A stretch of 64,000 nt of DNA, taken from SZUA-442 sp035461905. Its GTDB lineage: Bacteria > Actinomycetota > Acidimicrobiia > Spongiisociales > UBA5794. The stretch lies in assembly GCA_035461905.1 (NCBI GenBank), contig DATHUV010000088.1, positions 1 to 64,000 of the forward strand, given 5' to 3'. Shown one piece after another: positions 50,112 to 59,731 of the stretch. The number at the start of each line of letters is the position of its first letter. The stretch's first letter is position 1. The notes beneath the pieces were generated by a model, which made no database searches, was not told where the DNA came from, and saw only the letters and a program-made list of their open reading frames with translations. The translations under genes were made by a program, and so were the position numbers.

Positions 50112-52292
50112 ATGTCCGAATCGCCCCTTTTCGCCTCCCTGAACCCGACCCAGCGCGAAGCCGTAGCTGCCACTGAGGGTCCCGTGCTCGTCGTTGCGGG
50201 TGCCGGGTCCGGCAAGACGCGCGTCCTGACGTATCGGATCGCCCACATGGTGCGCGACCTGGACGTGTCCCCGTACGAGATCCTCGCCATCACGTTCACG
50301 AACAAGGCTGCCGGGGAGATGAAACGCAGGGTCGAGATGCTCGTTGGACGGGTCGCCTACGACATGTGGGTGTCGACCTTCCACTCTGCGTGCGTCCGCA
50401 TCCTGCGTCAGGAGATCAGCCGGTTCGGGTATCGCACGTCGTTCACGATCTACGACGAGGGCGATTCGAATCGACTGATCACGATGTGCATCAAGGACCT
50501 CGACCTCGACCCGAAACGCTTCCCGCCACGACAGATCAAAGCAGCCATCTCGAAGGCCAAGAACGAGCTCGTCGACCACGAGACCTTCGCCTCGCGTGAT
50601 TCGGGTTACTACCACGAGAAGGCATCCGACATCTACCGCCTGTATCAGCAGCGGTTGGTCGAGGCCTCAGCCCTCGACTTCGACGACATCCTCAAGCTCA
50701 CCGTCGAGCTGTTCCAGGCATTCCCCGACGTGCTGGAACGCTGGCAGAACCGCTTCCGGTACGTCCTTGTCGATGAGTACCAGGACACCAACCACGCCCA
50801 GTACATGCTGGTGAAACTCCTCGCAGGGCGCCATCGCAATATCTGCGTCGTCGGGGACTCGGATCAGTCGATCTACGCGTTCCGTGGTGCTGACATGCGC
50901 AACATCATGGAGTTCGAGAAGGACTATCCCGATGCCCGGATCATCCTGCTCGAGCAGAACTACCGGTCGACCCAGACGATCCTCGATGCCGCGAATGCCG
51001 TGATCGCGAACAACGTCGGGCGGAAACCGAAACGATTGTGGACCGATGAGGGCGAGGGCGAGCGCATCGTCGTGTTCGAGGCCGAGGACGAGCACGAAGA
51101 AGCCGCGTACATCGCCGAGGAGATCGCTCGCCTGCAGGATCTCGGGAAGCGGCTCGAGGACGTTGCCGTCTTCTATCGGACGAACGCCCAGTCCCGCGTC
51201 ATCGAGGAGCTCTTCGTTCGCTTCGGCGTGACCTACCAAGTAGTGGGGGGTCTGAAGTACTACGACCGACGGGAAGTCAAGGATGCCCTTGCGTACCTTC
51301 GAGCCGTGGTCAACCCGGACGACCAGGTCTCCCTCAAGCGGATCATCAATGCCCCCAAGCGCTCGATCGGCGACACGTCGGTTGCCCACGTCGACCGACA
51401 TGCCGAGGCGAACGGCATGGCGTTCATGGAGGCACTTCGTGACGCAAGGAACATCCACGCCCTCACGACGAGGGCACAGAACGCAATCCTCGACTTCGTC
51501 GCCCTGATGGACATCGTCTCGGTCAAGGCATCGAGCGGCCCGGGTGCCGCGGTCGATGCGGTCCTCAACGACACCGGATACCTCGATGCCATTCGGGCCG
51601 AACGCACGATCGAGGCCATGGGCCGGGAAGAGAACCTCAGGGAGCTCCTGAGCGCAGCCGCCGAGTTCGAGGAGACCGGGCCGGCATCGATGGGTCCCTC
51701 GGAATGGAACGCGCTCGACGGGATCGGAAAGCTCGAGATGTTCCTCGAGGCCATCAGCCTCGTCACCGATCTCGATGGGATCGACGAGTCCGACGCCGTC
51801 ACCCTCATGACGCTCCACAACGCGAAGGGTCTCGAGTTCCCGGCGGTGTTCCTCACCGGACTCGAGGATGGGGTGTTCCCCCACATGCGTGCCCTCGGAG
51901 ACCCTCGCGAGCTCGAAGAGGAGCGCCGGCTGTGTTACGTCGGGGTCACGAGAGCCGAGGAGCGGCTCTACCTGACCCGGGCGTGGAGCAGGAACCTCTG
52001 GGGTCAGAACAACTACAACGGCCCGAGCCGGTTCCTCGGCGAGATCCCCGATCACCTGACATCGAAAGCGAAGCGGACCCGCCGGAGCAGGACCCTCGAG
52101 GCCCGGTCACCCGTGGCGACCGTGTCCGACTCCGACATCGAGACGGGGGACAGGGTTCGCCACTCCCACTGGGGTGAGGGGACGGTCCGCGAAATCGTCG
52201 GAACGGGCGATCGCGCCGAAGCCGTCGTCGTGTTCAACGGGCACGGAGCAAAGCGGCTGCTGCTGGCGTGGGCGCCCCTCGAGAAGGTGTGA
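50112..52292 (+). CDS. pcrA: ATP-dependent DNA helicase PcrA/UvrD
   Basis: Superfamily 1 3'-5' helicase of 726 residues for nucleotide excision repair and replication conflict. Motif I VVAGAGSGKTRVL, Ia TFTNKAAGEMKRR, II VDEYQDTN, III VGDSDQSIYAFRGAD, IV QNYRST, V TLMTLHNAKGLEFP, VI VGVTRAEERLYL. The C-terminal ~50 residues form the Tudor-like RNA polymerase-binding fold (ETGDRVRHSHWGEGTVREIV). TACACT is 8 nt before the ATG. Confidence 0.96.
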   Translation: MSESPLFASLNPTQREAVAATEGPVLVVAGAGSGKTRVLTYRIAHMVRDLDVSPYEILAITFTNKAAGEMKRRVEMLVGRVAYDMWVSTFHSACVRILRQEISRFGYRTSFTIYDEGDSNRLITMCIKDLDLDPKRFPPRQIKAAISKAKNELVDHETFASRDSGYYHEKASDIYRLYQQRLVEASALDFDDILKLTVELFQAFPDVLERWQNRFRYVLVDEYQDTNHAQYMLVKLLAGRHRNICVVGDSDQSIYAFRGADMRNIMEFEKDYPDARIILLEQNYRSTQTILDAANAVIANNVGRKPKRLWTDEGEGERIVVFEAEDEHEEAAYIAEEIARLQDLGKRLEDVAVFYRTNAQSRVIEELFVRFGVTYQVVGGLKYYDRREVKDALAYLRAVVNPDDQVSLKRIINAPKRSIGDTSVAHVDRHAEANGMAFMEALRDARNIHALTTRAQNAILDFVALMDIVSVKASSGPGAAVDAVLNDTGYLDAIRAERTIEAMGREENLRELLSAAAEFEETGPASMGPSEWNALDGIGKLEMFLEAISLVTDLDGIDESDAVTLMTLHNAKGLEFPAVFLTGLEDGVFPHMRALGDPRELEEERRLCYVGVTRAEERLYLTRAWSRNLWGQNNYNGPSRFLGEIPDHLTSKAKRTRRSRTLEARSPVATVSDSDIETGDRVRHSHWGEGTVREIVGTGDRAEAVVVFNGHGAKRLLLAWAPLEKV

Positions 52293-52293
52293 C

Positions 52294-53067
52294 TCACACC
52301 GGCTCGAGCCGCTGGTCGGGAGTGAAGGCGCGCCGTGCCGACACCAGCGCGACGACGACCGTTGAGACGGCCACGGACCCCAGTACCAGGTACATCACAA
52401 CCAGTTGGATGATGGCTGCCTCAAACGGCTCCACACCCGCGATCAGGAGGCCCGTGAACGCACCGGGCAGGGCGATCAACCCGACGACCTTGGTTCGTTC
52501 GATCTGGGGAATGAGGCTCACACGGGTCGCCTCGGCGACGATGTACCGGGTCGAACGGCGAGCATCGATGCCGAGCGCCAGCATGCCTTCGATGACGAGG
52601 CGACCATCCGAAAGCTGCTTGCGGACCTGATCAGCAGCGAGCACCGTCGCCGGGAGGACGTTCCCGATCGTGATTCCAGCGACGACGATCGCTTGGATGG
52701 GTTCGAGGGGGAGCACACCGAATCCGAACACGACGAGGAGCGAGAGGGCCGTAGAGGCTGAAATCGCCAGCGCCGCGGGAAGGATCACCGTGGAGCGACC
52801 GGCTCTTGCGCCCACCGATCTGGCAGCAACGATCACCATGCCGACGATCCATATCGGCGCGAGGACATCGTCCCATTCGGTGTCGACGATGAGCGTGAGG
52901 ACGATGCCGACGGCGATGAGTTGCACTGCAGCACGCGCTGATGCCCACGCTATCGACCGCTCGACATCCAGGCCGAGCCACGAGGACATCCCCATCGCGA
53001 CTGCTACCAGTACGACCGAGGCAGCGAGGACCACGATGGGGCTCGTGTCGAGGATCGAGGTTTCCAT
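52294..53067 (-). CDS. FetB-like (UPF0014) ABC transporter permease
   Basis: A 257-residue membrane protein with about seven helices. ARAAVQLIAVGIVLTLI, GNVLPATVLAADQVRKQL and the cytosolic RYIVAEATRVSLIPQIERTK are typical of UPF0014/FetB, an iron-export permease in E. coli. The ATPase partner FetA is absent next to it. ATG 53067 is the first reasonable start; the long frame upstream is antisense to the AroK-like gene. It converges on pcrA. Confidence 0.82.
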   Translation of the reverse strand: METSILDTSPIVVLAASVVLVAVAMGMSSWLGLDVERSIAWASARAAVQLIAVGIVLTLIVDTEWDDVLAPIWIVGMVIVAARSVGARAGRSTVILPAALAISASTALSLLVVFGFGVLPLEPIQAIVVAGITIGNVLPATVLAADQVRKQLSDGRLVIEGMLALGIDARRSTRYIVAEATRVSLIPQIERTKVVGLIALPGAFTGLLIAGVEPFEAAIIQLVVMYLVLGSVAVSTVVVALVSARRAFTPDQRLEPV

Positions 53068-53122
53068 GGCTCGCCGATTGTTGCACGTCCGCGCACTCGT
53101 GGATGGCGGGTAGCGTCCCATC

Positions 53123-53626
53123 ATGCGTGCTGAGTGTCGCCCGATCGTGCTCATCGGACCCATGGGTGCAGGCAAGACGACGATAGGGGCCCTTCTCGCC
53201 GCCAGGCTCGATCGGCCATTCGTCGACTCCGACGCATCGATCCTCACCGATCTCGGCGAGACGGGCGCAGTGATCGCCGACCGACGCGGCGTCGAGGCGC
53301 TCCACCAGATCGAACTCGCTGTGTGCTTGGACGTTCTCGGTCGGGGCGAGGCCCTGGTCTTCGCCGCTGCCGAGAGCGTGGTGGAGTCAGCGGATGCCCG
53401 CGTCCTGTTGAAGGGCGCGTTCACGGTGTGGATCGACGCGGATCCGGTCGCGCTGATGGGGAGGAGGGATCCTGCCGACCATCGTCGGATGATGGATCGG
53501 GCTGAATTCGCCGAGCGACGTGCGTCGAGGGAAGCACTCCTGGCGTCGTGCACCAGGGTCAGGGTCGACACGTCCGAGGGGAGCGCAGAGGAAGCGGTTA
53601 CAGCGATTCTCGACTGCCTCACCTGA
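53123..53626 (+). CDS. Shikimate-kinase-like protein lacking the GGG motif
   Basis: A 167-residue P-loop kinase fold: VLIGPMGAGKTTIGALLAAR with Walker A and VDSDASI matching AroK D-S-D. The shikimate-binding GGG of AroK is replaced by FAAAESVVE, and the sugar-binding arginine region is altered. It is thus probably an AroK paralogue of other function, or an inactive copy. TAGCGT lies 6 nt before the ATG, so it may be leaderless. No other aro gene is near. Confidence 0.75.
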   Translation: MRAECRPIVLIGPMGAGKTTIGALLAARLDRPFVDSDASILTDLGETGAVIADRRGVEALHQIELAVCLDVLGRGEALVFAAAESVVESADARVLLKGAFTVWIDADPVALMGRRDPADHRRMMDRAEFAERRASREALLASCTRVRVDTSEGSAEEAVTAILDCLT

Positions 53627-53731
53627 CGCGTGCGCGAGGGCCCCGCTGGCCGATATCGTTGGCCGCCGTGGTACGGGCGCTCGATCCCGGAGTCCCACGA
53701 GATGTCCCTCACGCATTCACCAGGAGTCGAA

Positions 53732-54724
53732 GTGTCATCACCGATCATCGAGGCCGAGGGTCTGACGAAGTCATTTGGCGACGTCCACGCCCTCAAGGGT
53801 GTTGACCTCACGGTCGAGGCGGGAACCGTCTTCGGGCTCCTCGGTCCGAATGGCGCCGGCAAGACCACAATGGTGCGAATCCTGACCACCCTGCTCGCTC
53901 CAGATGCCGGGTGGGCACGGGTTGCCGGATACGACGTTGTCACCCAACGAGGGCCGCTCCGTCGTCAGATCGGGCTCGCCGGTCAGTACGCCGCCGTCGA
54001 CGAGATTCTCACCGGGCGTGAGAACCTGATCATGGTCGGCCGGCTCTACCGGTTGGCGATCGCCGAGGCGAAGGCCCGCGCCGACGAGATCCTCGAACGG
54101 TTCGACCTCACCGACGCCCGTGACCGGCAGGTCAAGACGTACTCCGGCGGCATGAGGCGCAGACTCGACCTCGCGGCGAGCCTCGTCGGTCGTCCCCAGG
54201 TTCTGTTCCTCGATGAGCCGACGACCGGACTCGACCCGAGGAGTCGCCTGGGCCTCTGGGATTTCATCGAGGACCTCGTTGCCGAAGGTACGACACTCCT
54301 GTTGACCACCCAGTACCTGGAGGAGGCAGACCGCCTCGCCAACCGGATCGCCGTGATCGACCACGGAACGGTGATTGCTGAAGGTACCAGCACCGACCTG
54401 AAGGGAACGATCGGCGGTGACGTCCTCGAGCTCGAGCTCGCTGATCCGGGTCAGCTCGAAGCTGCCGTGGCCGCCCTCTCCGGCATGTGTTGCGGCGAAC
54501 CGACGATCGAGCACCTCACGACCACGGTGAGGATCCCGGTGGAGTCCGCCGTCGGAACCATTACCGATGCGGTGCGCAGAATCGACGCAGCGGGCATCGG
54601 ACTCGTCGACATCGCTGTTCATCGTCCAACCCTCGACGATGTGTTCCTCAGCCTGACGGGTGAGCACGTGGACCAGGTGACAGACGAAGGTTCGCCGTTG
54701 GAGCCTTCGAGGAGCCACTCGTGA
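53732..54724 (+). CDS. DrrA-like ABC transporter ATPase
   Basis: A 330-residue ABC ATPase of the daunorubicin-resistance type. Walker A GPNGAGKTTMVRIL, signature YSGGMRRRLDLAASL, Walker B LFLDEPTTGLDP, and a C-terminal ~90-residue DrrA-type domain. GTG 53732 has AGGAG 5 nt upstream; ATG 53702 is an alternative that adds 10 residues. It works with the permease downstream, which overlaps it by 4 nt. The exported compound is unknown. Confidence 0.9.
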   Translation: MSSPIIEAEGLTKSFGDVHALKGVDLTVEAGTVFGLLGPNGAGKTTMVRILTTLLAPDAGWARVAGYDVVTQRGPLRRQIGLAGQYAAVDEILTGRENLIMVGRLYRLAIAEAKARADEILERFDLTDARDRQVKTYSGGMRRRLDLAASLVGRPQVLFLDEPTTGLDPRSRLGLWDFIEDLVAEGTTLLLTTQYLEEADRLANRIAVIDHGTVIAEGTSTDLKGTIGGDVLELELADPGQLEAAVAALSGMCCGEPTIEHLTTTVRIPVESAVGTITDAVRRIDAAGIGLVDIAVHRPTLDDVFLSLTGEHVDQVTDEGSPLEPSRSHS

Positions 54725-55551
54725 CGGCCTCCACCGCACCATCGCCGCCACCTTTCGTCGAGCAAGAGGTGAACACGGGTACCGGACCGATCTGGGTTGT
54801 CCTCGACACGGTGGTCATCATGCAGAGGAACCTGCTCAAGTACGTCAGGGTTCCCACCCTCCTCGTGTTCTCGACCGTCCAGCCCATCATGTTCGTGCTG
54901 CTGTTCGCGTTCGTCTTCGGCGGCGCGATCGCGCTTCCGGGGATCGACTACATCGACTTCCTTATGGCGGGCATCTTCATCCAGACCTCGGTGTTCGGCT
55001 CCACGAACACCGGTATCGGACTTGCCGAGGACATGAACAGGGGTCTGATCGACCGGTTCCGGTCCCTTCCGATGAGCCGGTCCGCCGTGCTCGCCGGTCG
55101 CACCCTCTCGGACTCGGTGAGGAACCTCTTCGTCGTGTCCCTGATGGTCGCCGTCGGGTATGTCATAGGGTTCAACTTCCAGAACGGCTTCGTCAACGCG
55201 GTCCTCGCCATCGTCCTGGTGATGCTGTTCGGCTATGCGTTCACCTGGATCTCGGCCACGATCGGGCTGGCCATCAAGGATGTCGAGTCGGTCCAGGCGG
55301 CCAGTTTCATCTGGCTGTTCCCGCTGACCTTTGCGTCATCGGCATTCGTGCCGGTGGAGACCATGCCAGATTGGTTGGCATGGTTTGCACGAAACAACCC
55401 GGTCACCCATGCGGTGAACGGTGCTCGCTATCTCATTGTCGGCGAACCATGGGGATTCCAGGCGGACGTGTTCAAGGCCCTGGCGTGGGTGGCGATCCTG
55501 CTCGCCGTGTTCGTGCCACTCGCCGTCGGCCGATATCGAAAGGCCGTGTGA
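54721..55551 (+). CDS. DrrB-like ABC-2 permease
   Basis: A 276-residue permease with six hydrophobic helices. The ABC-2 segment EDMNRGLIDRFRSLPMSR and FVPVETMPDWLAWFARNNPV are typical of DrrB-type exporters. The GTG overlaps the ATPase stop. A substrate such as a drug, lipid or polyketide cannot be told from sequence. Confidence 0.9.
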   Translation: MTASTAPSPPPFVEQEVNTGTGPIWVVLDTVVIMQRNLLKYVRVPTLLVFSTVQPIMFVLLFAFVFGGAIALPGIDYIDFLMAGIFIQTSVFGSTNTGIGLAEDMNRGLIDRFRSLPMSRSAVLAGRTLSDSVRNLFVVSLMVAVGYVIGFNFQNGFVNAVLAIVLVMLFGYAFTWISATIGLAIKDVESVQAASFIWLFPLTFASSAFVPVETMPDWLAWFARNNPVTHAVNGARYLIVGEPWGFQADVFKALAWVAILLAVFVPLAVGRYRKAV

Positions 55552-55651
55552 CGCAACATTGGCTTCGGCATCACATGGGCGCACCGACGGCCGTATCGTT
55601 CCGTGAACCGTGGATCCGGCCGCACCACGTGATCCGGGAGTGAGGTACGAC

Positions 55652-57028
55652 ATGCTGACGAGATCCGACTTCCCGACCGATTTCGCCTGGGGCGTCGCTG
55701 CCTCGGCGTATCAGATCGAAGGCGCCGTTGCCGAGGGAGGGAGAAGTCCCTCGATCTGGGACACCTTCTCCCATTCGCCGGGCCGAACCTTCGAGGGTCA
55801 TACCGGCGACATGGGAGCCGACCACTACCACCGCTTCGTCGAGGACGTCGCGATCATGGCCGAGCTCGGCGTGAATGCCTACCGCCTGTCCCTGTCGTGG
55901 TCGAGGATCCTCCCCGAAGGCGTCGGTGAGGTCAATGCGGAGGGCATCGACTTCTACCGGACGCTCTGTGGGCTGATGGGCGAAAAGGGGATCACCCCCT
56001 TCGTCACCCTGTATCACTGGGATCTGCCCGAGATCCTCCACCAGCGTGGGGGATGGGAGAACCCTGACTCGGTCGAGTGGTTCACCGAGTACGCCGTCGC
56101 AGCCAAGGAGCATCTCGGGGATCTCGTGAAGGTCTGGGCGACCTTCAACGAGCCGCACTGCACGGCGTTCCTCGGGTACAGCGATGGTGTGCATGCCCCC
56201 GGAGTCACGGACCCCGGTGCTGCGTACGTCGTGGCGCACCACCTCATGGTCGCCCACCACCGAGCCAGCGCGGCGATGCGGACGACCAGACCGAGCGACG
56301 ACGACCGGATCGGAATCGTCCTGAACCTGATTCCTGCATGGGCTGAGGACTCGAGCGTAGAGGCCCAGACTGCTGCCGATGGTGTCGACGCGATCCACAA
56401 CAGGTTGTTCGCTTCGGCGGTGCTCGACGGTGAGTATCCGGACGCCGTGCTGCGGTCCGTGGAGCGGTTCGGGGTGACGGATCGCATCGACACCGACCTC
56501 CTGGCACGTGTGAAGGTGCCCATCGACTACCTCGGGGTGAATTACTACAACGTCAACCACATCGCCGCCGAGGAGGGTGCACCGATGATCGGTCAGTGGC
56601 CGGGCGCCGAGGATGCCGTCCTCATGCGTCCGCCCGGTCATCTCACCGACATGGACTGGGGTGTGGAGCCGGTGGCGTTGACCTGGATGCTCAACCGTGT
56701 GACCCAATGGGCACCCGGACTGCCCCTGTATGTCACCGAGAACGGCGCCGCCTATCCGGACGTGCCGGACGCGAACGGCGTCGTCCACGACGATCTTCGC
56801 CGTGAGTACATCGAGGCCCACATCGCCGCGATCCACGATGCGATCGAGGAAGGCGCCGACGTTCGCGGCTACTTCGTCTGGTCCCTGCTCGACAACTTCG
56901 AATGGTCGCACGGCTACCGGATGCGATTCGGCATCGTCAGGGTCGACTACGAGACGATGGAGCGCACCATCAAGGACAGCGGCCGCTGGTATCAGAGGTT
57001 CCTCGCCGGGGACGCATCGATCGTCTGA
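55652..57028 (+). CDS. bglA: GH1 beta-glucosidase
   Basis: Cleaves beta-linked glucosides or related sugars in the cytosol (no signal peptide). 458 residues; acid/base E167 in TFNEP and nucleophile E363 in VTENG, with the N-terminal FAWGVAASAYQIEGA signature. ATG 55652 follows AGTGAGG. No sugar transporter or regulator is next to it, so its natural substrate is open. Confidence 0.95.
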   Translation: MLTRSDFPTDFAWGVAASAYQIEGAVAEGGRSPSIWDTFSHSPGRTFEGHTGDMGADHYHRFVEDVAIMAELGVNAYRLSLSWSRILPEGVGEVNAEGIDFYRTLCGLMGEKGITPFVTLYHWDLPEILHQRGGWENPDSVEWFTEYAVAAKEHLGDLVKVWATFNEPHCTAFLGYSDGVHAPGVTDPGAAYVVAHHLMVAHHRASAAMRTTRPSDDDRIGIVLNLIPAWAEDSSVEAQTAADGVDAIHNRLFASAVLDGEYPDAVLRSVERFGVTDRIDTDLLARVKVPIDYLGVNYYNVNHIAAEEGAPMIGQWPGAEDAVLMRPPGHLTDMDWGVEPVALTWMLNRVTQWAPGLPLYVTENGAAYPDVPDANGVVHDDLRREYIEAHIAAIHDAIEEGADVRGYFVWSLLDNFEWSHGYRMRFGIVRVDYETMERTIKDSGRWYQRFLAGDASIV

Positions 57029-57095
57029 GGTGGCGAGGATGTCCGCTCCCTGAGTTCGAGTCCGACGGATTCCGTGCCAACTACCATCGCCTCGC

Positions 57096-57509
57096 ATGCC
57101 GATTCGCATCCTCATCGCAAAGCCGGGCCTCGACGGTCACGATCGTGGCGCCAAGGTCGTGGCGCGCGCACTGCGTGACGCCGGATGCGAGGTGATCTAC
57201 ACGGGCCTCCATCAGACGCCGTCCCAGATCGCCGAGGTGGCGCTGCAGGAGGATGTCGATGGCGTCGGGCTCTCTGCCCTGTCGGGAGCCCACCTGACCC
57301 TCTTCCCCAGCGTCGTGGACGAGCTGCGCGCCCGAGGTGCGAGCGATGTGGTGGTGTTCGGCGGCGGCATCATCCCCGATGCGGACGTCCCGATCCTCGA
57401 GGCCGCCGGCGTCGAGCACGTGTTCGGGCCGGGGACGTCGCTCGAGGCAATCCGTAGATGGGTCGACGACCGATTCGGCACCGAGGGACCGACAGGGGAG
57501 GACGCATGA
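57096..57509 (+). CDS. Cobalamin-binding subunit of a methylmalonyl-CoA-type mutase
   Basis: 137 residues forming one B12-binding Rossmann domain. D13-G-H15-D-R-G18 is the DxHxxG motif whose His coordinates cobalt; ALSGAH and FGGGIIPDAD bind the nucleotide tail. It is a separate small subunit whose catalytic TIM-barrel partner is not in the window. TACCAT lies 8 nt before the ATG. It overlaps sucC by 4 nt; succinyl-CoA from such a mutase would feed sucCD. Confidence 0.9.
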   Translation: MPIRILIAKPGLDGHDRGAKVVARALRDAGCEVIYTGLHQTPSQIAEVALQEDVDGVGLSALSGAHLTLFPSVVDELRARGASDVVVFGGGIIPDADVPILEAAGVEHVFGPGTSLEAIRRWVDDRFGTEGPTGEDA

Positions 57510-58729
57510 AGATCCACGAATACCAGGCGAAGGCCCTGATGGCCGATCGCGGCATCGCGGTGCCCTCGGGGTTCGTCGCCACCACCGTGGAGGAAGCCGT
57601 CGCGGGCGTGCGACCCCTCTTCGAGTCGACCGGCAACAACGTCGTCGTCGTGAAGTCGCAGATCCATGCGGGCGGGCGCGGGAAGGGTCGGTTCAAGGAG
57701 CATCCGGACATCGGAGGTGTCACGGTGGTCCTCGACGGTCTGACGGGCGGAATCGAGGCCGCAGAGGTCGCCGTCCGCGAGCTCGCAGGCAGGATGCTCG
57801 GCTCAACCCTCGTCACCGTGCAGACGGGTGAGGAAGGCAAGACGGTCAATCGCCTCTACATCGAACAGGGCATCGACATCGCAACCGAGTTGTATGTCTC
57901 GATCGTGCTCGACCGCTCGACGAGTCGCAACATCGTGATGGCGTCGACGGAGGGCGGAACCGAGATCGAGGTCGTCGCCGAAGCTACCCCCGACAAGATC
58001 CTGATGGAGGAGATCGATCCGGCCTTCGGGCTGCTCGGCTTCCAGGCGCGGTCCATCGCGTACGGCCTGGGGCTCGAGGGCGAGGCGTTCTCGAACGGTG
58101 TCGCCTTCCTCGAGGCCCTCTCGGAAGCAGCGGTTGCGCTCGACACCGATCTCGTGGAGATCAATCCGCTCGTCGTGACCACGGACGGCACGGTGATGGC
58201 GCTCGACGGGAAGATGTCGTTCGAGGCCAACGCGCTCTACCGGCACCCCGACGTCGTGGCCCTCCGTGACGAATCTGAGGAGGATCCCGCCGAACTCACC
58301 GCCAAGGAGCACGGCCTGTCGTTCATCAAGCTCGACGGCACGATCGGGTGCATGGTCAACGGTGCAGGCCTCGCAATGGCGACGATGGACATCATCAAGT
58401 TCGTGGGTGGTGAACCTGCGAACTTCCTCGACGTCGGTGGCGGCGCCGACAAGGATCAGATCGTCGCAGCGTTCAAGATCATCACGGCGGACCCGAACGT
58501 CGAGGGCATCTTCATCAACATCTTCGGTGGGATCATGCGCTGTGACACGATCGCTGAAGGTGTCGTGGAGGCTGTCCGGGAAGTGGGCCTCGAGGTCCCC
58601 CTCGTCGTTCGCCTCGAGGGGACGAACGTGGAGCTGGGAAAGAGGATCATCGATGAGTCCGGGCTCAACGTCGTCAGCGCCTCGGACATGAAGGACGGGG
58701 CGACCAGGATCGTGGAGTTGACCAGATGA
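57506..58729 (+). CDS. sucC: Succinyl-CoA synthetase beta subunit
   Basis: A 407-residue ATP-grasp subunit of the ADP-forming synthetase in the TCA cycle. MKIHEYQAKALMADRGIAVP, KSQIHAGGRGKGRFKEH, EINPLVV and NIFGGIMRCDTIAEG are conserved. ATG 57506 overlaps the upstream stop; a longer open frame is not used. It is coupled to sucD by 4 nt. Confidence 0.97.
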   Translation: MKIHEYQAKALMADRGIAVPSGFVATTVEEAVAGVRPLFESTGNNVVVVKSQIHAGGRGKGRFKEHPDIGGVTVVLDGLTGGIEAAEVAVRELAGRMLGSTLVTVQTGEEGKTVNRLYIEQGIDIATELYVSIVLDRSTSRNIVMASTEGGTEIEVVAEATPDKILMEEIDPAFGLLGFQARSIAYGLGLEGEAFSNGVAFLEALSEAAVALDTDLVEINPLVVTTDGTVMALDGKMSFEANALYRHPDVVALRDESEEDPAELTAKEHGLSFIKLDGTIGCMVNGAGLAMATMDIIKFVGGEPANFLDVGGGADKDQIVAAFKIITADPNVEGIFINIFGGIMRCDTIAEGVVEAVREVGLEVPLVVRLEGTNVELGKRIIDESGLNVVSASDMKDGATRIVELTR

Positions 58730-59649
58730 GCGTGCTCGTTGACACGACGACGAGGGTGCTCGTCCAGGGGATGGGACGGACGGGCCGCTTCCATACGGAC
58801 ACGGCGATCGCGTACGGCACGAACATGGTCGGCGCCGTCCACCCCTCGCGGGCTGGCACGACGGAGACCTTCACCGGCGCAACGGATCACAGCGGTGTTC
58901 CGGGGCGCGCCGACAGCTACTCGGTCGACGTGCCCATCTTCCGGACGGTCGCGGATGCCGTTGCCGAGACGGGAGCGAACGCGTCGGTCGTCTACGTTCC
59001 TCCCCCGTTCGCCGCGGATGCGATCATGGAAGCCGCAGACGCAGGCGTGCCTCTCATCATCGCGATCACTGAGGGGATCCCGGTCGCGGACATGGTCATC
59101 GCGAAGCGATACCTCAGCAACCGCGACGTCCGCCTCGTTGGTCCGAACTGCCCCGGCGTGATCACTCCCCGTGCCTGCAAGATCGGCATCATGCCGGGCT
59201 ACATCCACATGCCGGGCCGGATCGGTGTCGTCTCCAGATCGGGGACCCTCACATACGAGGCGGTGCATCAGCTGACACTCAACGGCCTTGGCCAGACGAC
59301 GGCGATCGGTATCGGTGGTGATCCGGTCAACGGCACCAACTTTGTCGATTGCCTTCAGCTCTTCAATGAAGACCCTGCAACCGAAGGGGTCATCATGATC
59401 GGCGAGATCGGCGGAACGGCCGAAGAAGAGGCCGCTGCATGGATCTCAGCCAACATGACGAAGCCCGTGGCCGGATTCATCGCAGGAACCTCTGCTCCGC
59501 CTGGAAAGCGGATGGGCCATGCGGGAGCGATCATTTCCGGCGGCAAGGGAACCGCGGGGGCCAAGATCGATGCACTCGAGGCGGCCGGGGTCGTCGTCGC
59601 TCCAACCCCGACCGACATGGGTGCAGCAATGCTGCGCGCTATGGGCTAG
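58726..59649 (+). CDS. sucD: Succinyl-CoA synthetase alpha subunit
   Basis: A 307-residue CoA-binding subunit. The phosphorylated histidine is H265 in RMGHAGAII; VQGMGRTGRFHTDTAI and GPNCPGVITP are conserved, although VQGMGRTG varies from the usual VQGITG. It ends the operon with the B12-binding gene and sucC. Confidence 0.97.
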   Translation: MSVLVDTTTRVLVQGMGRTGRFHTDTAIAYGTNMVGAVHPSRAGTTETFTGATDHSGVPGRADSYSVDVPIFRTVADAVAETGANASVVYVPPPFAADAIMEAADAGVPLIIAITEGIPVADMVIAKRYLSNRDVRLVGPNCPGVITPRACKIGIMPGYIHMPGRIGVVSRSGTLTYEAVHQLTLNGLGQTTAIGIGGDPVNGTNFVDCLQLFNEDPATEGVIMIGEIGGTAEEEAAAWISANMTKPVAGFIAGTSAPPGKRMGHAGAIISGGKGTAGAKIDALEAAGVVVAPTPTDMGAAMLRAMG

Positions 59650-59654
59650 CCGGG

Positions 59655-59675
59655 GACTCCCACCGGAGGTGAGTC
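59655..59675 (+). terminator. Weak hairpin after sucD
   Basis: GACTC and ACC pair with GGT and GAGTC around GGA, with a 2-nt bulge. It starts 5 nt after the sucD stop. A terminator is plausible but not strong. Confidence 0.4.
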
Positions 59676-59731
59676 GTCCAGGGCCACACACCATCCGGTA
59701 AGGCCCGCCACGTCGCATAGAATCGGCGTCG

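Noticed and set aside
59650..59731. ZTP riboswitch before purN-purH-folD
   Set aside because: The region is only 82 nt and lacks the conserved loop motifs; purN has a leaderless-type start.
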